Shown: positions 26,103 through 35,711, numbered from the stretch's first letter. The stretch is DNA of 64,000 nucleotides from Clostridiaceae bacterium (GCA_012838385.1 DUPL01000023.1:62001-126000); one strand, 5' to 3'. Notes: generated from the letters alone by a model not told the origin. Made by a program: numbers and translations.

Positions 26103-26717
26103 TCAAACAATCAGACTGTTGTTCTTTTCAAGATTTTTGAAAAAACTTTTCAGATCCCCTTTATATACAATCTGTCCACCTAGTTCGGTAAATGTTTGAG
26201 GTCTAATGAGGTTTAAAGGTTTGTCAAACTTTACAACCTGGGCACTCTGCAAAAGATGTGCTACAAACTCGGAGCATGTAAATCTTCTTTTGCTTCTAAT
26301 CTCTGTTTTAAACATGTACCCAATGAAGCCAAGGAAATTGTATTTAAATAAATCTTTATTCTTTACATAAAAGCTCAACAGCCTTTTTATTCGTCTGTAC
26401 TGTTCTTCCGTTACATCAAATTTAAGTATCAGGCCTGGAACAGTTTTACATAACGAATAAAACCCTTGATCCATGAGCTCTCTTCTCAGACAGCCTATAA
26501 AAGGAAAACGGGGCCACTTCCTGCCAAAGCCATATAGGGCTTCCAAATTTCTATCTATTGATATGGATGCATGCGTATACTCATCTCTTGTATAGAGGTA
26601 AATCGCTTTGCTGATTACGGAACTCGAATGGCTTAATACTATGTAAATGCAGTAATTTTCAGATTTTTTCAAACTTAACGCCGTATCAGCAAATCTGTCT
26701 TTAAACGCTAAATCCAT
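26103..26717 (-). CDS. Permuted NlpC/P60-like (YiiX-type) cysteine hydrolase
   Basis: The 204-residue protein has the circularly permuted papain-like layout: a His in THASISID (His49) comes before the nucleophile-type Cys in FTCSEFVAHLL (Cys148, with Glu150). This order is typical of YiiX/YebB-like proteins, which cleave amide or ester bonds in lipids or cell-wall material. No signal peptide is seen, so it is probably cytosolic or peripheral. AAGGTGATG precedes the ATG. No terminator separates it from the convergent metallopeptidase gene. Confidence 0.65.
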   Translation of the reverse strand: MDLAFKDRFADTALSLKKSENYCIYIVLSHSSSVISKAIYLYTRDEYTHASISIDRNLEALYGFGRKWPRFPFIGCLRRELMDQGFYSLCKTVPGLILKFDVTEEQYRRIKRLLSFYVKNKDLFKYNFLGFIGYMFKTEIRSKRRFTCSEFVAHLLQSAQVVKFDKPLNLIRPQTFTELGGQIVYKGDLKSFFKNLEKNNSLIV

Positions 26718-26828
26718 TTATACATCACCTTGTTTCTAGTTTGACTCCCTGTTTATTCAGGATAAAGGGAATTATATAAAATAAACATTAATAATCTATG
26801 AATATTAGCTTTTAAAAAATTTACCATA

Positions 26829-26858
26829 TAAAAGAGGAGTTTTCAAGCCCCCTCTTTT
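26829..26858 (-). terminator. Terminator overlapping the aconitase stop codon
   Basis: Stem AAAAGAGG/CCTCTTTT with arms around 26858-26851 and 26837-26830. The upstream arm overlaps the acnA stop codon, and a U-rich tract follows in the minus sense. Confidence 0.75.
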
Positions 26859-29538
26859 ATCCGTTTAACTTTTCCCTCAGCACCATTGAAAGTATGCCTC
26901 CATGGCGATAGTAATCAATCTCCACTTCCGAATCGAATCTAACTAAAACCTCAAACTCCTTTTCATTACCATCCTTGTCACAGGCTGTAACTTTTACTAA
27001 ACTTCTTGGTTTTATGTGATCATCAACATGGATTGTAAATACCTCTTCTCCGGTAAGTTCAAGACTTTCTGCACTTTCGCCCTCCCTGAACTGAAGAGGC
27101 AGAACTCCCATCAAAGCAAGATTAGAACGGTGTATTCTTTCATAACTCTTTGCTATTACCGCCTTTACCCCAAGCAAAGCTACACCTTTGGCAGCCCAGT
27201 CTCTTGACGAACCCATGCCATATCCCTCTCCAGCAATTACAACCAGACCCACACCCTCCTGTTTGTATCTCATGCATGCATTATAGATGCTCGTCACTTC
27301 TCCTGTTGGAAAATACCTTGTGAATCCTCCTTCCTTTCCTCCAGCCAGCTTGTTGTTTAAACGTATGTTTGCAAGGGTTCCCCGCATCATAACTTCATGG
27401 TTTCCTCTCCTGGAGCCATATGAGTTGAAGGATTCCTTTTTTACCCCTTTTTCCAACAAATACTTTCCGGCTGGACTGTCTTCGCTAATTGAACCCGCGG
27501 GTGATATGTGGTCTGTGGTAACATAATCACCAAACATACCAACAACTCTTAAGTTCTCTAACGGTTTGATTTTCTCAACTTCCAGTTTCAATCCTTCAAA
27601 AAACGGAGGATTCTGAATATATGTGGATTCTTCATCAAAACCATACAACTCCCCACTATCATCCGCAATTTCATTCCAGCGTTTGTTTCCTTCATACACA
27701 TCCTCATATTCTTTGGCAAACAAGTCACTGGCTACTACCTTCTGAATTATCTCCTCTATTTCCCTATTCGTCGGCCAGATGTCTTTAAGGTACACATCCT
27801 GGCCATTTTTATCTCTACCCAAAGGTTCTTTGTACAAATCCACAGTCATGCTCCCTGCCAGGGCATAAGCCACAACCAAAGGTGGCGATGCCAGATAATT
27901 TGCCTTTACAAGAGGATGGATTCTTCCTTCAAAATTTCTGTTCCCAGACAAAACAGATGCAACCAGCAAATCATTTTCCTTAATGGCATCTTCAACTTCC
28001 CTTCTCAATGGACCTGAGTTGCCTATGCATGTGGTGCATCCGTATCCCACAACTCCAAATCCCAGTCTTTCCAGATACTCCAAAAGGCCGGACTGTCTCA
28101 AATATGCGGTAACAACCTTCGATCCTGGTGCAAGGGACGTCTTAACATGCGGAGGAACCTCAAGACCAAGCTCGCAGGCCTTCTTCGCAAGTAATCCCGC
28201 ACCAATCAAAACAAACGGATTTGATGTGTTTGTACAGCTTGTAATTGCGGCAATCACCACCGAACCATTCTTTATACTTGCTCTATCACCATCCATAACA
28301 ATATTCTCTGACAAACCAAAACCACGATAACCTTTTTCCCTTGTAATAGATTGATCGAACTCCTCCTTCATCAGGGACAAGGGTATGATATCCTGGGGTC
28401 TTTTGGGGCCAGCAAGGCACGCCTCCACCTCTCCCAGATCAATTTCTACAATTTCTGAGTATTCAGGCACCGAACCCGAATCACGAAACATCAGATTCTC
28501 CCTACAGTACCTCTCTACCAATTCAATATGCTCTTTTTTTCTGCCGGTCAGTTTCAAATAGTTCAAGGTTTCCTCATCAACCGGAAAAAATCCACAGGTA
28601 GCTCCGTATTCTGGAGCCATGTTGCTGACAGTTGCCCTGTCTGCGAGTGAGAGTGTTGACACTCCCTCTCCAAAATACTCAACAAACTTGCCAACCACCC
28701 CATGCTTCCTTAAGACATGCGTCACCAACAAGGCCAGATCCGTTGCAGTGGCTCCCTCCTTCATTCTTCCTGCAAGTTTTACACCCACCACATCCGGCAC
28801 TGGGAAATATGAAGCTTTGCCCAACATACCGGCTTCCGCCTCAATACCTCCCACTCCCCAACCCAGGATGCCAAGGCCGTTTATCATGGTTGTATGGGAG
28901 TCAGTACCTACAAGCGTATCAGGGTAAGCAAGAATTTCGTCTTCGTCCTCATCCACAAAAACAACTTGGGCAAGATACTCAAGATTTACCTGATGCACAA
29001 TGCCTGTAGCTGGAGGAACCACTCTGAAATTTGAAAAAGCTTTCTGTGCCCAACTTAAAAATCTGTATCTTTCTTCGTTCCTTTCAAACTCTATATCCAT
29101 GTTAAAACTAAGCGCATCACCAGACGCATACTTGTCCACCTGCACAGAATGGTCGATTACCAAATCCGCCTTCCTGTTTGGATTTATACACTTCGGATCA
29201 CCTCCAATGTCCGCTATCGCCTTTCTCATGGATGCAAAATCCACCATTGCAGGAACTCCTGTGAAATCCTGCAACAGCACTCTCGCAGGCTTGAATGGAA
29301 CATCAATTCTTTCATCAAACTTGTCGGTATTCCAATTTACAAGGTTTAAGACATGTTCTTCATTGATGGACCAACCGTCATACTGTCTCAATACGGATTC
29401 CAGCAACACCCTTATTGAATACGGCAGCCTTTTCACATTTATGTTTTTATTCTCTTCAAGGGCTTTTAAACTGTAGTAGTTGTATCTTTTTCCACCTGTT
29501 TCAAAATACCTTTTTACGTTAAATACATTTCTGTCCAT
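26857..29538 (-). CDS. acnA: Aconitate hydratase
   Basis: Interconverts citrate and isocitrate using a [4Fe-4S] cluster. The 893 residues match the AcnA/IRP1 type. SCTNTSNP (about 436-443) and [10 protein letters not shown] provide the three cluster cysteines. [15 protein letters not shown] and the C-terminal swivelling domain with [16 protein letters not shown] are present. GGTGAAGGA precedes the ATG. It is a single-gene unit. No citrate synthase or isocitrate dehydrogenase gene is in the window, so its role (citrate branch for glutamate) is inferred. Confidence 0.96.
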   Translation of the reverse strand: MDRNVFNVKRYFETGGKRYNYYSLKALEENKNINVKRLPYSIRVLLESVLRQYDGWSINEEHVLNLVNWNTDKFDERIDVPFKPARVLLQDFTGVPAMVDFASMRKAIADIGGDPKCINPNRKADLVIDHSVQVDKYASGDALSFNMDIEFERNEERYRFLSWAQKAFSNFRVVPPATGIVHQVNLEYLAQVVFVDEDEDEILAYPDTLVGTDSHTTMINGLGILGWGVGGIEAEAGMLGKASYFPVPDVVGVKLAGRMKEGATATDLALLVTHVLRKHGVVGKFVEYFGEGVSTLSLADRATVSNMAPEYGATCGFFPVDEETLNYLKLTGRKKEHIELVERYCRENLMFRDSGSVPEYSEIVEIDLGEVEACLAGPKRPQDIIPLSLMKEEFDQSITREKGYRGFGLSENIVMDGDRASIKNGSVVIAAITSCTNTSNPFVLIGAGLLAKKACELGLEVPPHVKTSLAPGSKVVTAYLRQSGLLEYLERLGFGVVGYGCTTCIGNSGPLRREVEDAIKENDLLVASVLSGNRNFEGRIHPLVKANYLASPPLVVAYALAGSMTVDLYKEPLGRDKNGQDVYLKDIWPTNREIEEIIQKVVASDLFAKEYEDVYEGNKRWNEIADDSGELYGFDEESTYIQNPPFFEGLKLEVEKIKPLENLRVVGMFGDYVTTDHISPAGSISEDSPAGKYLLEKGVKKESFNSYGSRRGNHEVMMRGTLANIRLNNKLAGGKEGGFTRYFPTGEVTSIYNACMRYKQEGVGLVVIAGEGYGMGSSRDWAAKGVALLGVKAVIAKSYERIHRSNLALMGVLPLQFREGESAESLELTGEEVFTIHVDDHIKPRSLVKVTACDKDGNEKEFEVLVRFDSEVEIDYYRHGGILSMVLREKLNG

Positions 29539-29619
29539 TCCTTCACCCCGTTTGATATCTATATTTCAATATATTATTCTCATACCAATTGGAAATTATG
29601 ATAGCAGAAACATAACACA

Positions 29620-29650
29620 AAGAAAAGAGGAGGTGCAAAAAGCACCTCCT
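29620..29650 (-). terminator. Terminator of the KamA-family gene
   Basis: Nine-bp perfect stem AGGAGGTGC/GCACCTCCT (arms 29650-29642 and 29636-29628) with a U-rich loop, followed by CUUUUCUUU. It starts at the stop codon of the gene. Confidence 0.85.
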
Positions 29651-30758
29651 ATGAATCAAAAACATCAATCCAACACTGATCTTCCTTGATATCCTTTACA
29701 AAAATCCTGTTCTCATCTTCAGGGGATTTCGCCTGATGGAATTTAAAAAGCATTTTATTTTCTTTCAACAATCCCATAACCTCTATTTTTCCTCTTTCGG
29801 TAGACATGATAAACCTGAAGCATTTGCCCTGTCCGTTAAGCTTTTTCCTTGCTTCCTTTATTATTCTTTCCGCCTTCAACAATGGCACTTGAAACTGATT
29901 CTTCACACCTTTTACTGGTCGGCATTGGAAAACATAATATGGGACAACACCAATCCTTGTCAGGTTGTTAGTTAGTTTTGCAAGAGTTTCTCCATCATCA
30001 TTAATGCCTTTCAAAAGAACTGTTTGATTCTTTATGATAATTCCACGATCTAGCAGGCATCTTATTGCCCTTTTTGACTCTTTTGTTATCTCCCTCGAAT
30101 GATTGAAATGAGTAACAACATAAATTGTTTTCTTTCTTCTATACTTGTCCAGTATGTCAAGTAGTTCCATATCATCATAAATTCTAGAAGGGAGCACCAC
30201 AGGCGTTCTTGTTCCGAAGCGTATTATATCAAGATGATCAATATCACACAGGGCTTCCAAATATTCCTCAATCTTTTTGTTGTTGTTCAAAAAAGCATCT
30301 CCACCGGATATGAGTACATTGTTTATTTCCTTATGCTCTCTTATGTAGTTGATGATGTTGTCAAACTCCTTCGTTATTTCATCACCATTAACACCAACAA
30401 GCCTTTTTCTAAAACAATGCCTGCAGTACATGGCGCACCTGTTGGTTGACAAAACGAGTGCGGTTTGCCTGTATTTGTGCTGCAAGCCCGTCATAACCGT
30501 ATTGTCCTTTTCACCGCTCGTATCAAAACTTCCGCTTAAGTCGGTCTCATTGATAGAGGGCACACACATTCTTCTAATCACATCATCTTCGTCCTCGGGA
30601 TTAATTAGAGACAGATAATACTGTGATACGGACATGGGAAACTTATCAATAATTTCATTGTACTTATGTAAATCTTTTTTTGAAACCTCAATATTCAAAT
30701 ATTGAAAAACTTCCTCAGCCGTAGTTACATTATTCCTCAGTTCTCTTCTCCAATCCAT
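29649..30758 (-). CDS. KamA-family radical SAM aminomutase, probably not lysine-specific
   Basis: PLP- and SAM-dependent 2,3-aminomutase family. The 369 residues carry the radical SAM triad Cys108/Cys112/Cys115 (CAMYCRHC), LISGGDAF (about 149-156), and a likely PLP Lys324 in ERGKIEV. In clostridial lysine 2,3-aminomutase two Asp residues bind the lysine side-chain amine. By local alignment they are here Arg280 (FQCRPVKG) and about Ser319 (FIMSTERG). A positive residue there suggests an acidic side chain such as glutamate. EpmB-like action on EF-P is less likely by sequence. It has its own promoter and terminator. Confidence 0.75.
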   Translation of the reverse strand: MDWRRELRNNVTTAEEVFQYLNIEVSKKDLHKYNEIIDKFPMSVSQYYLSLINPEDEDDVIRRMCVPSINETDLSGSFDTSGEKDNTVMTGLQHKYRQTALVLSTNRCAMYCRHCFRKRLVGVNGDEITKEFDNIINYIREHKEINNVLISGGDAFLNNNKKIEEYLEALCDIDHLDIIRFGTRTPVVLPSRIYDDMELLDILDKYRRKKTIYVVTHFNHSREITKESKRAIRCLLDRGIIIKNQTVLLKGINDDGETLAKLTNNLTRIGVVPYYVFQCRPVKGVKNQFQVPLLKAERIIKEARKKLNGQGKCFRFIMSTERGKIEVMGLLKENKMLFKFHQAKSPEDENRIFVKDIKEDQCWIDVFDS

Positions 30759-30790
30759 TTATCAAACCTCCAATCTTGATAATAAAAAAT

Positions 30791-30819
30791 AGTATACCCT
30801 ACATGCACTTCAATTGCAA
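30791..30819 (-). promoter_or_regulatory. Promoter of the KamA-family gene
   Basis: -35 TTGCAA (30819-30814), 17-base spacer, -10 TATACT (30796-30791). The ATG is about 33 bases below the -10 and has a GGAGG site. Confidence 0.65.
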
Positions 30820-30920
30820 ATTCCATGCCAATTTTGTGAAGTTTGTGTGACAATATTTAACACAATTACCAGCATCATGATATACAATCAATATATGTCA
30901 AGACGGAAGTTCTGTAATAA

Positions 30921-33077
30921 TCAAGTATTTATAATTAGTCCAAGCAATCTGACAGTGCTTGCAAATATGAAACAAACACCAATTCCAACCAAGGTAGGTA
31001 TTGCAAAAGACAACACTGTCCACTTTATGCTCTTTGTTTCCTTCCTTATGGTAAGACATGTGGTGGAACAAGGCCAGTGAAACAAAGTAAAAAGCATCAT
31101 GCTTATGGCTGTTGTCAAAGTCCATCCGTTTGCAACCAAAAGCTCCTTAAGCTCACTCAAAGAACCAAGTTCAATCAGACTTCCCTGGGCCATATACGCC
31201 ATAATTATAATCGGAACAACTATTTCATTTGCTGGAAATCCTAGTATGAATGCCAGAACTATAACCCCATCCAGTCCTAGAAGCTTGCCAAACGGGTCAA
31301 GAAAATCTGCGCTTATTCCTAAAAGAGTCTCACCTCCCACATGAATATTTGCCATCATCCAAATAATTGCCCCTGCTGGAGCCGCAACGATAACCGCTCT
31401 TCCCAGTACAAACAAAGTTCTGTCGAATATGGACCTTACTATCACTTTCAGAACCTGTGGTCTTCTGTATGGCGGCAGTTCTAGCGTGAAAGAAGAAGGA
31501 ACTCCTTTCAGAATTGTTTTGGACAATAAACCAGATATTAAAAAAGTCATGACTACGCCCATTACAATAACCAGTGTAAGAATTAAACTCGAGACCAAAG
31601 ACCCGGTCAGACCTGTCAAATACCCTGTAAAAAACATGGTTATGACAGCAATCAGTGTAGGAAACCTGCCATTGCAAGGTACGAAATTGTTGGTAATTAT
31701 TGCAATCAGACGTTCTCTTGGCGAATCAATTATTCTACATCCCGTTACACCAACCGCATTACATCCAAATCCCATACACATGGTAAGAGCCTGTTTGCCG
31801 CATGAGGATGCTTTCTTGAAGTATTTGTCCAGGTTGAACGCCACCCTCGGCAGATACCCCAAATCCTCTAGAATCGTAAAGAGAGGAAAGAATATTGCCA
31901 TGGGAGGCAGCATAACAGACACGACCCATGCAAGAACCCTGTATACTCCAAGCACCAAAATTCCATGTAGCCAATTTGGCGCATTAACCAATTCAAAAAA
32001 ATATGTTATTCTTTCTTCCAAGAAAAAGAAAAATCTTGCCAGCATTGCAGACGGATAATTTGCCCCTCTTATGGTAATCCAGAAAACCACAAAAAGAAGA
32101 ACCATCATTAAAGGATACCCCAAATATTTCCCCGTAATGATTCTATCCATTTTTCTATCCCTTTCTACGTACTTTTCATCCTCGTAGAAAACCACACTTT
32201 TTGATATTCTTTCTGCCTGTCTGACAATGCTCGAAACAATAATATCACTTAAATCTTCTTTGGAAATGTTGCTCTCTTCAAGTATTTTGTAAGCTATCTC
32301 AAGCCCTGATGCTACTTCTCCGTCTTCAAAAGGATTGATGGGAAGAAAATTCTCAATGGACTTCATAATCGACTCATCATTGTCAAGAAGTTTAAGACAC
32401 AGCCATCTAGAATCTATATGGTCTATTTTCCTTGATACAACGGGCTCCAGTACCGCTATTGCCCTTTCTATTGGTTCCGGATACTTTATCATAAAATCTT
32501 GTGTCTTCTCTTCCTTGTCTACAATGACGGACATTGTTTCCAAAAGACTTTTCAATGTGCTTTTTTTGCGTGCAGTTATTCCAACCACAGGGACCTTGAG
32601 CATCTTAGACAATTTATAAGTATCAACACCAATTCTTTTCCTTTTCGCTTCATCCATCAAATTTACACAGACAACAACATTTTTTGATATCTCCATGGTT
32701 TGCAGAACCAGATTCAAATTTCTTTCCAGACATGTGGCGTCGCAAACGACAATTACAGCATCCGGTCTTGCAAAACACACAAAATCCCTGGCAACCTCTT
32801 CTTCCTGGGAGTGGGCCATAAGTGAGTATGTACCTGGCAAATCCACCATTACATACTCTTTATCCTTGTATCTGCACACTCCTCTGGCATTGGCAACGGT
32901 CTTCCCCGGCCAGTTTCCAGTATGCTGTTTCATTCCTGTGAGATTGTTAAACAATGTACTCTTTCCCACATTGGGGTTTCCGGCCAGTGCTACAACATAT
33001 TCCCTTTCATAATCTATTTTTATACCAAACAACTCTTCACCAACTCTTGTTTCAAATGTTCTGCATGCAAGACTCAT
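30921..33077 (-). CDS. feoB: Ferrous iron transporter FeoB
   Basis: Inner-membrane Fe(II) importer with an N-terminal G-protein domain. GNPNVGKST (33-41) is the G1 motif; DLPGTYSL (G3) and NLMDEAKR (G4) follow. The 718 residues include the NFeoB helical spacer and two Gate-type membrane regions, with GCNAVG and PCNGR(F)PT motifs in the pore region. AGAGGTG precedes the ATG. FeoA lies directly upstream on the same strand, and a DtxR-type regulator is divergent. Together they form an iron-responsive locus. Confidence 0.95.
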   Translation of the reverse strand: MSLACRTFETRVGEELFGIKIDYEREYVVALAGNPNVGKSTLFNNLTGMKQHTGNWPGKTVANARGVCRYKDKEYVMVDLPGTYSLMAHSQEEEVARDFVCFARPDAVIVVCDATCLERNLNLVLQTMEISKNVVVCVNLMDEAKRKRIGVDTYKLSKMLKVPVVGITARKKSTLKSLLETMSVIVDKEEKTQDFMIKYPEPIERAIAVLEPVVSRKIDHIDSRWLCLKLLDNDESIMKSIENFLPINPFEDGEVASGLEIAYKILEESNISKEDLSDIIVSSIVRQAERISKSVVFYEDEKYVERDRKMDRIITGKYLGYPLMMVLLFVVFWITIRGANYPSAMLARFFFFLEERITYFFELVNAPNWLHGILVLGVYRVLAWVVSVMLPPMAIFFPLFTILEDLGYLPRVAFNLDKYFKKASSCGKQALTMCMGFGCNAVGVTGCRIIDSPRERLIAIITNNFVPCNGRFPTLIAVITMFFTGYLTGLTGSLVSSLILTLVIVMGVVMTFLISGLLSKTILKGVPSSFTLELPPYRRPQVLKVIVRSIFDRTLFVLGRAVIVAAPAGAIIWMMANIHVGGETLLGISADFLDPFGKLLGLDGVIVLAFILGFPANEIVVPIIIMAYMAQGSLIELGSLSELKELLVANGWTLTTAISMMLFTLFHWPCSTTCLTIRKETKSIKWTVLSFAIPTLVGIGVCFIFASTVRLLGLIINT

Positions 33078-33087
33078 AATTCACCTC

Positions 33088-33327
33088 TTAAATGACTTCA
33101 GATACAAGTATGCTTGATGAGTCTTCTGACCTGAGAGCAATTACGCAGCCTTTTATCAGATACGCAGTAGGATCTCCCAAAGGACTTCTTTGCAGGCATT
33201 CTACCATGCTTCCTTCAATGAATCCCATGTCCTGTAGTCTTCTTCTGATTGTACCTTTTGTAATGATTTTATTCACTCGTGCTTTCTGACCCTGCTTCAA
33301 ATCGTTTAATGTCGGTATTTTACTCAT
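33088..33327 (-). CDS. feoA: FeoA SH3-like protein of the ferrous iron transporter
   Basis: A 79-residue FeoA-domain protein needed for FeoB activity. It begins with PTLNDLKQGQKARV and shows RRRLQDMGFIEGSMVECLQRSPLGDP, the FeoA signature, and ends with LRSEDSSSILV. I chose ATG at 33327 because AGGAG lies upstream at normal spacing; a GTG three codons earlier is too close to that site. It precedes feoB by 10 bases. Confidence 0.93.
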   Translation of the reverse strand: MSKIPTLNDLKQGQKARVNKIITKGTIRRRLQDMGFIEGSMVECLQRSPLGDPTAYLIKGCVIALRSEDSSSILVSEVI

Positions 33328-33350
33328 ATATTCCACATCTCCTAAATATA

Positions 33351-33379
33351 TTAGTTTAAGGAAACTTTGTTTCCCAAAG
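33351..33379. promoter_or_regulatory. Dyad between feoAB and the DtxR-type regulator gene
   Basis: An interrupted inverted repeat centred on GGAAAC-TTT-GTTTCC (33360-33374) extends to TTTAAGGAAAC...GTTTCCCAAAG. It lies between the feoA start and the divergent regulator start, where a metal-dependent repressor operator would be expected. Repressor binding is inference. Confidence 0.5.
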
Positions 33380-33429
33380 ATATTATATGGATTGACGTCC
33401 TTTGTTGTTACAGTAAAGGAGGATGCAAA

Positions 33430-33867
33430 TTGGATAAGAAATTTTATACACTGAAAGGTTATCAGATGATCGACAAAGCAAAACTTACGTCTTCCATGGA
33501 GGACTACCTTGAGATGATTTGCAGACTAAGGGTAACGAAAGAGTATGTAAGAATAAGTGAGCTTGCTGCAAACCTTCATGTCAAACCATCTTCAGCCTCA
33601 AAAATGGTCAACAACCTAAAAACATTAGGTCTTGTCAAATTTGAGAAATATGGATACATAGTTCCTACAGAAAAAGGCCAAAAGATTGGTGACTACCTTC
33701 TTTACAGGCATGATGTCATTAATGAATTTCTTTGTATTCTTAACAATTCAGAAAGCGAACTTGAACAGGTTGAGAAAATCGAACATTTTATAAACAAAAA
33801 GACAGTGGACAATATGAAGAAATTCATAATCAAGCACAAGGGAAAGCAAAATCAGATTAATTCATGA
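33430..33867 (+). CDS. DtxR/MntR-family metal-dependent regulator
   Basis: A 145-residue transcription regulator. The winged-helix part (TSSMEDYLEMICRL...VRISELAANLHVKPSSASKMVNNLKTLGLV) is typical of DtxR/MntR, and it is followed by a helical dimerisation region with RHDVINEFL and EQVEKIEHFI. The first His/Glu/Met-type metal ligands fit the family, but the C-terminal SH3-like domain of DtxR is absent, as in MntR. I chose TTG at 33430 because AAAGGAGGA lies six bases upstream; ATG at 33466 is the alternative. It probably senses Fe(II) or Mn(II) and represses feoAB. Confidence 0.85.
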   Translation: MDKKFYTLKGYQMIDKAKLTSSMEDYLEMICRLRVTKEYVRISELAANLHVKPSSASKMVNNLKTLGLVKFEKYGYIVPTEKGQKIGDYLLYRHDVINEFLCILNNSESELEQVEKIEHFINKKTVDNMKKFIIKHKGKQNQINS

Positions 33868-33880
33868 TAAATCAGGATAC

Positions 33881-33902
33881 AATAAGCTTGTGCTTATTCT
33901 TT
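33881..33902 (+). terminator. Terminator of the DtxR-type gene
   Basis: Stem AATAAGC/GCTTATT (33881-33887 and 33892-33898) with loop TTGT, followed by CTTTT. It is short but well placed after the stop codon. Confidence 0.6.
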
Positions 33903-33926
33903 TGGCAAAAAGATACTTTTTACTCT

Positions 33927-33955
33927 TGTACAGCTATTTAAATTAATGTATAATA
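33927..33955 (+). promoter_or_regulatory. Promoter of efp
   Basis: -35 TTGTAC (33927-33932), 17-base spacer, -10 TATAAT (33950-33955). The efp ATG is 43 bases downstream, with GGAGG ahead of it. Confidence 0.7.
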
Positions 33956-33997
33956 ACTAAGACCGTTTAAATTTGACATTATATATGGAGGACAAAT

Positions 33998-34555
33998 ATG
34001 ATTTCAGCTGGAGATTTTAGAAATGGAATTACTTTTGAGCTTGATGGACAGGTTTATCAGGTTGTTGAATTTCAGCATGTAAAGCCTGGCAAAGGAGCAG
34101 CTTTTGTTAGAACCAAAATAAAGAATGTTATAACAGGAACCATACTGGAGAAATCCTTCAACCCATCCGATAAAATGCCAAGAGCTCACATAGAGAGAAA
34201 GGACATGCAGTATCTGTACAGTGACAATGGATTGTACTACTTCATGGATATGGAAACTTACGAACAGTTGCCTATCGATGAAGAAACTGTAAGCGATGCT
34301 TTGAAATTCGTCAAAGAAAACGACACATGCAAGATTCTTTCCTACAAGGGCAATGTTTTCGGTATTGAACCTCCGATGTTTGTGGAACTTGAAGTTATCA
34401 GCACTGAGCCCGGATTCAAGGGCGACACTGCTACAGGAGCAACAAAACCCGCTACCGTGGAAACCAATGCTCAAGTCAAAGTGCCACTTTTCATTGAAAA
34501 TGGTGACGTAATCAAGATTGATACACGTACCGGCGATTATATTGAAAGAGTATAA
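33998..34555 (+). CDS. efp: Elongation factor P
   Basis: Relieves ribosome stalling at polyproline by entering the E/P site. The 185 residues are the standard length, with a KOW-like N-terminal barrel and two OB folds. The tip loop is [11 protein letters not shown] with Lys32, so this is the lysine-type EF-P. No epmA homologue is in the window. Proline-rich clients such as the leucine-rich-repeat protein at 62.7 kb are plausible targets. The gene is followed after 44 bases by a CD1247-type protein that may be cotranscribed. Confidence 0.96.
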   Translation: MISAGDFRNGITFELDGQVYQVVEFQHVKPGKGAAFVRTKIKNVITGTILEKSFNPSDKMPRAHIERKDMQYLYSDNGLYYFMDMETYEQLPIDEETVSDALKFVKENDTCKILSYKGNVFGIEPPMFVELEVISTEPGFKGDTATGATKPATVETNAQVKVPLFIENGDVIKIDTRTGDYIERV

Positions 34556-34599
34556 AACTGAATGGATTTTACAATAATATTAAGAGTGGAGGTGCTGAT

Positions 34600-35052
34600 A
34601 TGGGTTATTTGTTGGAAAGAGTAAGCTACCTGAAAGGTCTTGCAGATGGTATGAATATAAGTAGTGATACCTCCGAAGGAAGGCTACTTAGGGAAATCAT
34701 AGAGGTATTGGACGACATTGCAATGACTGTTGAAGAACTGGAAGATGACTTTGCAACAACCGCTGATGATCTAGAGGATCGTACAGAGTTTTTGGAAAGC
34801 GTCCTGTTCGATGATGACGAAGATGATGATTATTTCGATTACGATGATGAGGACATTGATACAATCGTCTGTCCTGCCTGCAAAGGTATCATTACATTCT
34901 CAGAAGATCAGGTAAATGAAGACTTCACAGTATTCACCTGCCCAGCATGCGGCGAAGAGATAGAACTTGAGTTGTATGACGACGATGAGTGCTGCATGTG
35001 TGATATCTGTGGTGATTACGATGACGAAGATGACGAAGAACTGGATGATTAG
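34600..35052 (+). CDS. CD1247 N-terminal-domain protein with acidic runs and zinc ribbon
   Basis: A 150-residue clostridial protein that I recall as the CD1247 N-terminal domain type; its function is unknown. The N-terminal part (MGYLLERVSYLKGLADGM...) is helical (about 1-70). A run of Asp/Glu/Tyr (about 71-88) follows. Next is a zinc-ribbon-like CPACK...CPACG (about 91-114), then more acidic residues with CCMCDICG near the end. Ten acidic residues dominate the tail. GGAGGTG precedes the ATG. Position after efp hints at a translation-related role, which is speculative. Confidence 0.75.
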   Translation: MGYLLERVSYLKGLADGMNISSDTSEGRLLREIIEVLDDIAMTVEELEDDFATTADDLEDRTEFLESVLFDDDEDDDYFDYDDEDIDTIVCPACKGIITFSEDQVNEDFTVFTCPACGEEIELELYDDDECCMCDICGDYDDEDDEELDD

Positions 35053-35059
35053 TTAATTG

Positions 35060-35085
35060 AAAGGGTGCAAAATGCACCCTTTTCT
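35060..35085. terminator. Bidirectional terminator between the CD1247-type gene and its convergent neighbour
   Basis: Ten-bp perfect stem AAAGGGTGCA/TGCACCCTTT (35060-35069 and 35073-35082) with an AAA loop and T-rich flanks on both sides. Confidence 0.8.
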
Positions 35086-35690
35086 TATGACGTTTCTTCT
35101 TCAAAAATCAGTCTCCTTGATTTTTCGTTATAACCATATATATATATCCATCCAAACATGTTGGAGAACTTTTCCCTGCTTACATATCCAAAGCTTTCAA
35201 CATACTCCTCATAGCTTTCACTATTGTTTTCATATTTTACAACTATCCGCAGGGCTTCATCAGAAACTTTCGCAAATACAAAACCATTATATGAAATGTC
35301 CTTGGTTTCACTCTCACAATTGGCATCATATCCATGAATTCTATTGTCAAAAACAACATACTCCCTGCCGCAGGACACACATATACTCTTTAGAAAGTTA
35401 ATTTTAGACACCTCGGGCATGTCGCTGATTCTTACCTTGTCAACAATCTTCCCAAATATATTTCGTTTTACTAAAAATACATTCCCTTCTTCATCCGACA
35501 TTCCCTCAATTTTTCTAAAGCCCTTTAATCGTTTTTCCCATTGCGCGATTTTGCTGATTTCTTCATCGGTGGGCTCATTCTTGAATACATGAAAACATTT
35601 TTCGCCACACTCGCAAACCAGCTCTACTTCTGTATGGGTGTCATCTTCTTTAATAACCTTTCCTGCATGTTTTATATACTCCGGAACCAT
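35085..35690 (-). CDS. Unrecognised protein with two CxxC-type pairs
   Basis: The 201-residue soluble protein has CECGEKC near residues 26-32 and CVSCGREYVVFDNRIHGYDA at about 105-124. Together these could bind one zinc ion. The C-terminal half (GFVFAKVSDEALRIVVKYENN, YVSREKFSNMFGWIYIYG) looks alpha/beta. I do not recognise the family. ATG at 35690 was chosen because CAGGAGGTGG precedes it; the frame is open to 35729. A promoter lies just upstream, overlapping the intergenic region shared with the divergent gene at 35821. Confidence 0.6.
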   Translation of the reverse strand: MVPEYIKHAGKVIKEDDTHTEVELVCECGEKCFHVFKNEPTDEEISKIAQWEKRLKGFRKIEGMSDEEGNVFLVKRNIFGKIVDKVRISDMPEVSKINFLKSICVSCGREYVVFDNRIHGYDANCESETKDISYNGFVFAKVSDEALRIVVKYENNSESYEEYVESFGYVSREKFSNMFGWIYIYGYNEKSRRLIFEEETS

Positions 35691-35711
35691 ATTCCACCTC
35701 CTGTAAGGAAA

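Noticed and set aside
29649-34555. KamA-like enzyme as an EpmB acting on the efp product
   Set aside because: It lies about 4 kb away on the other strand, no epmA is seen, and the residues that recognise lysine are replaced.
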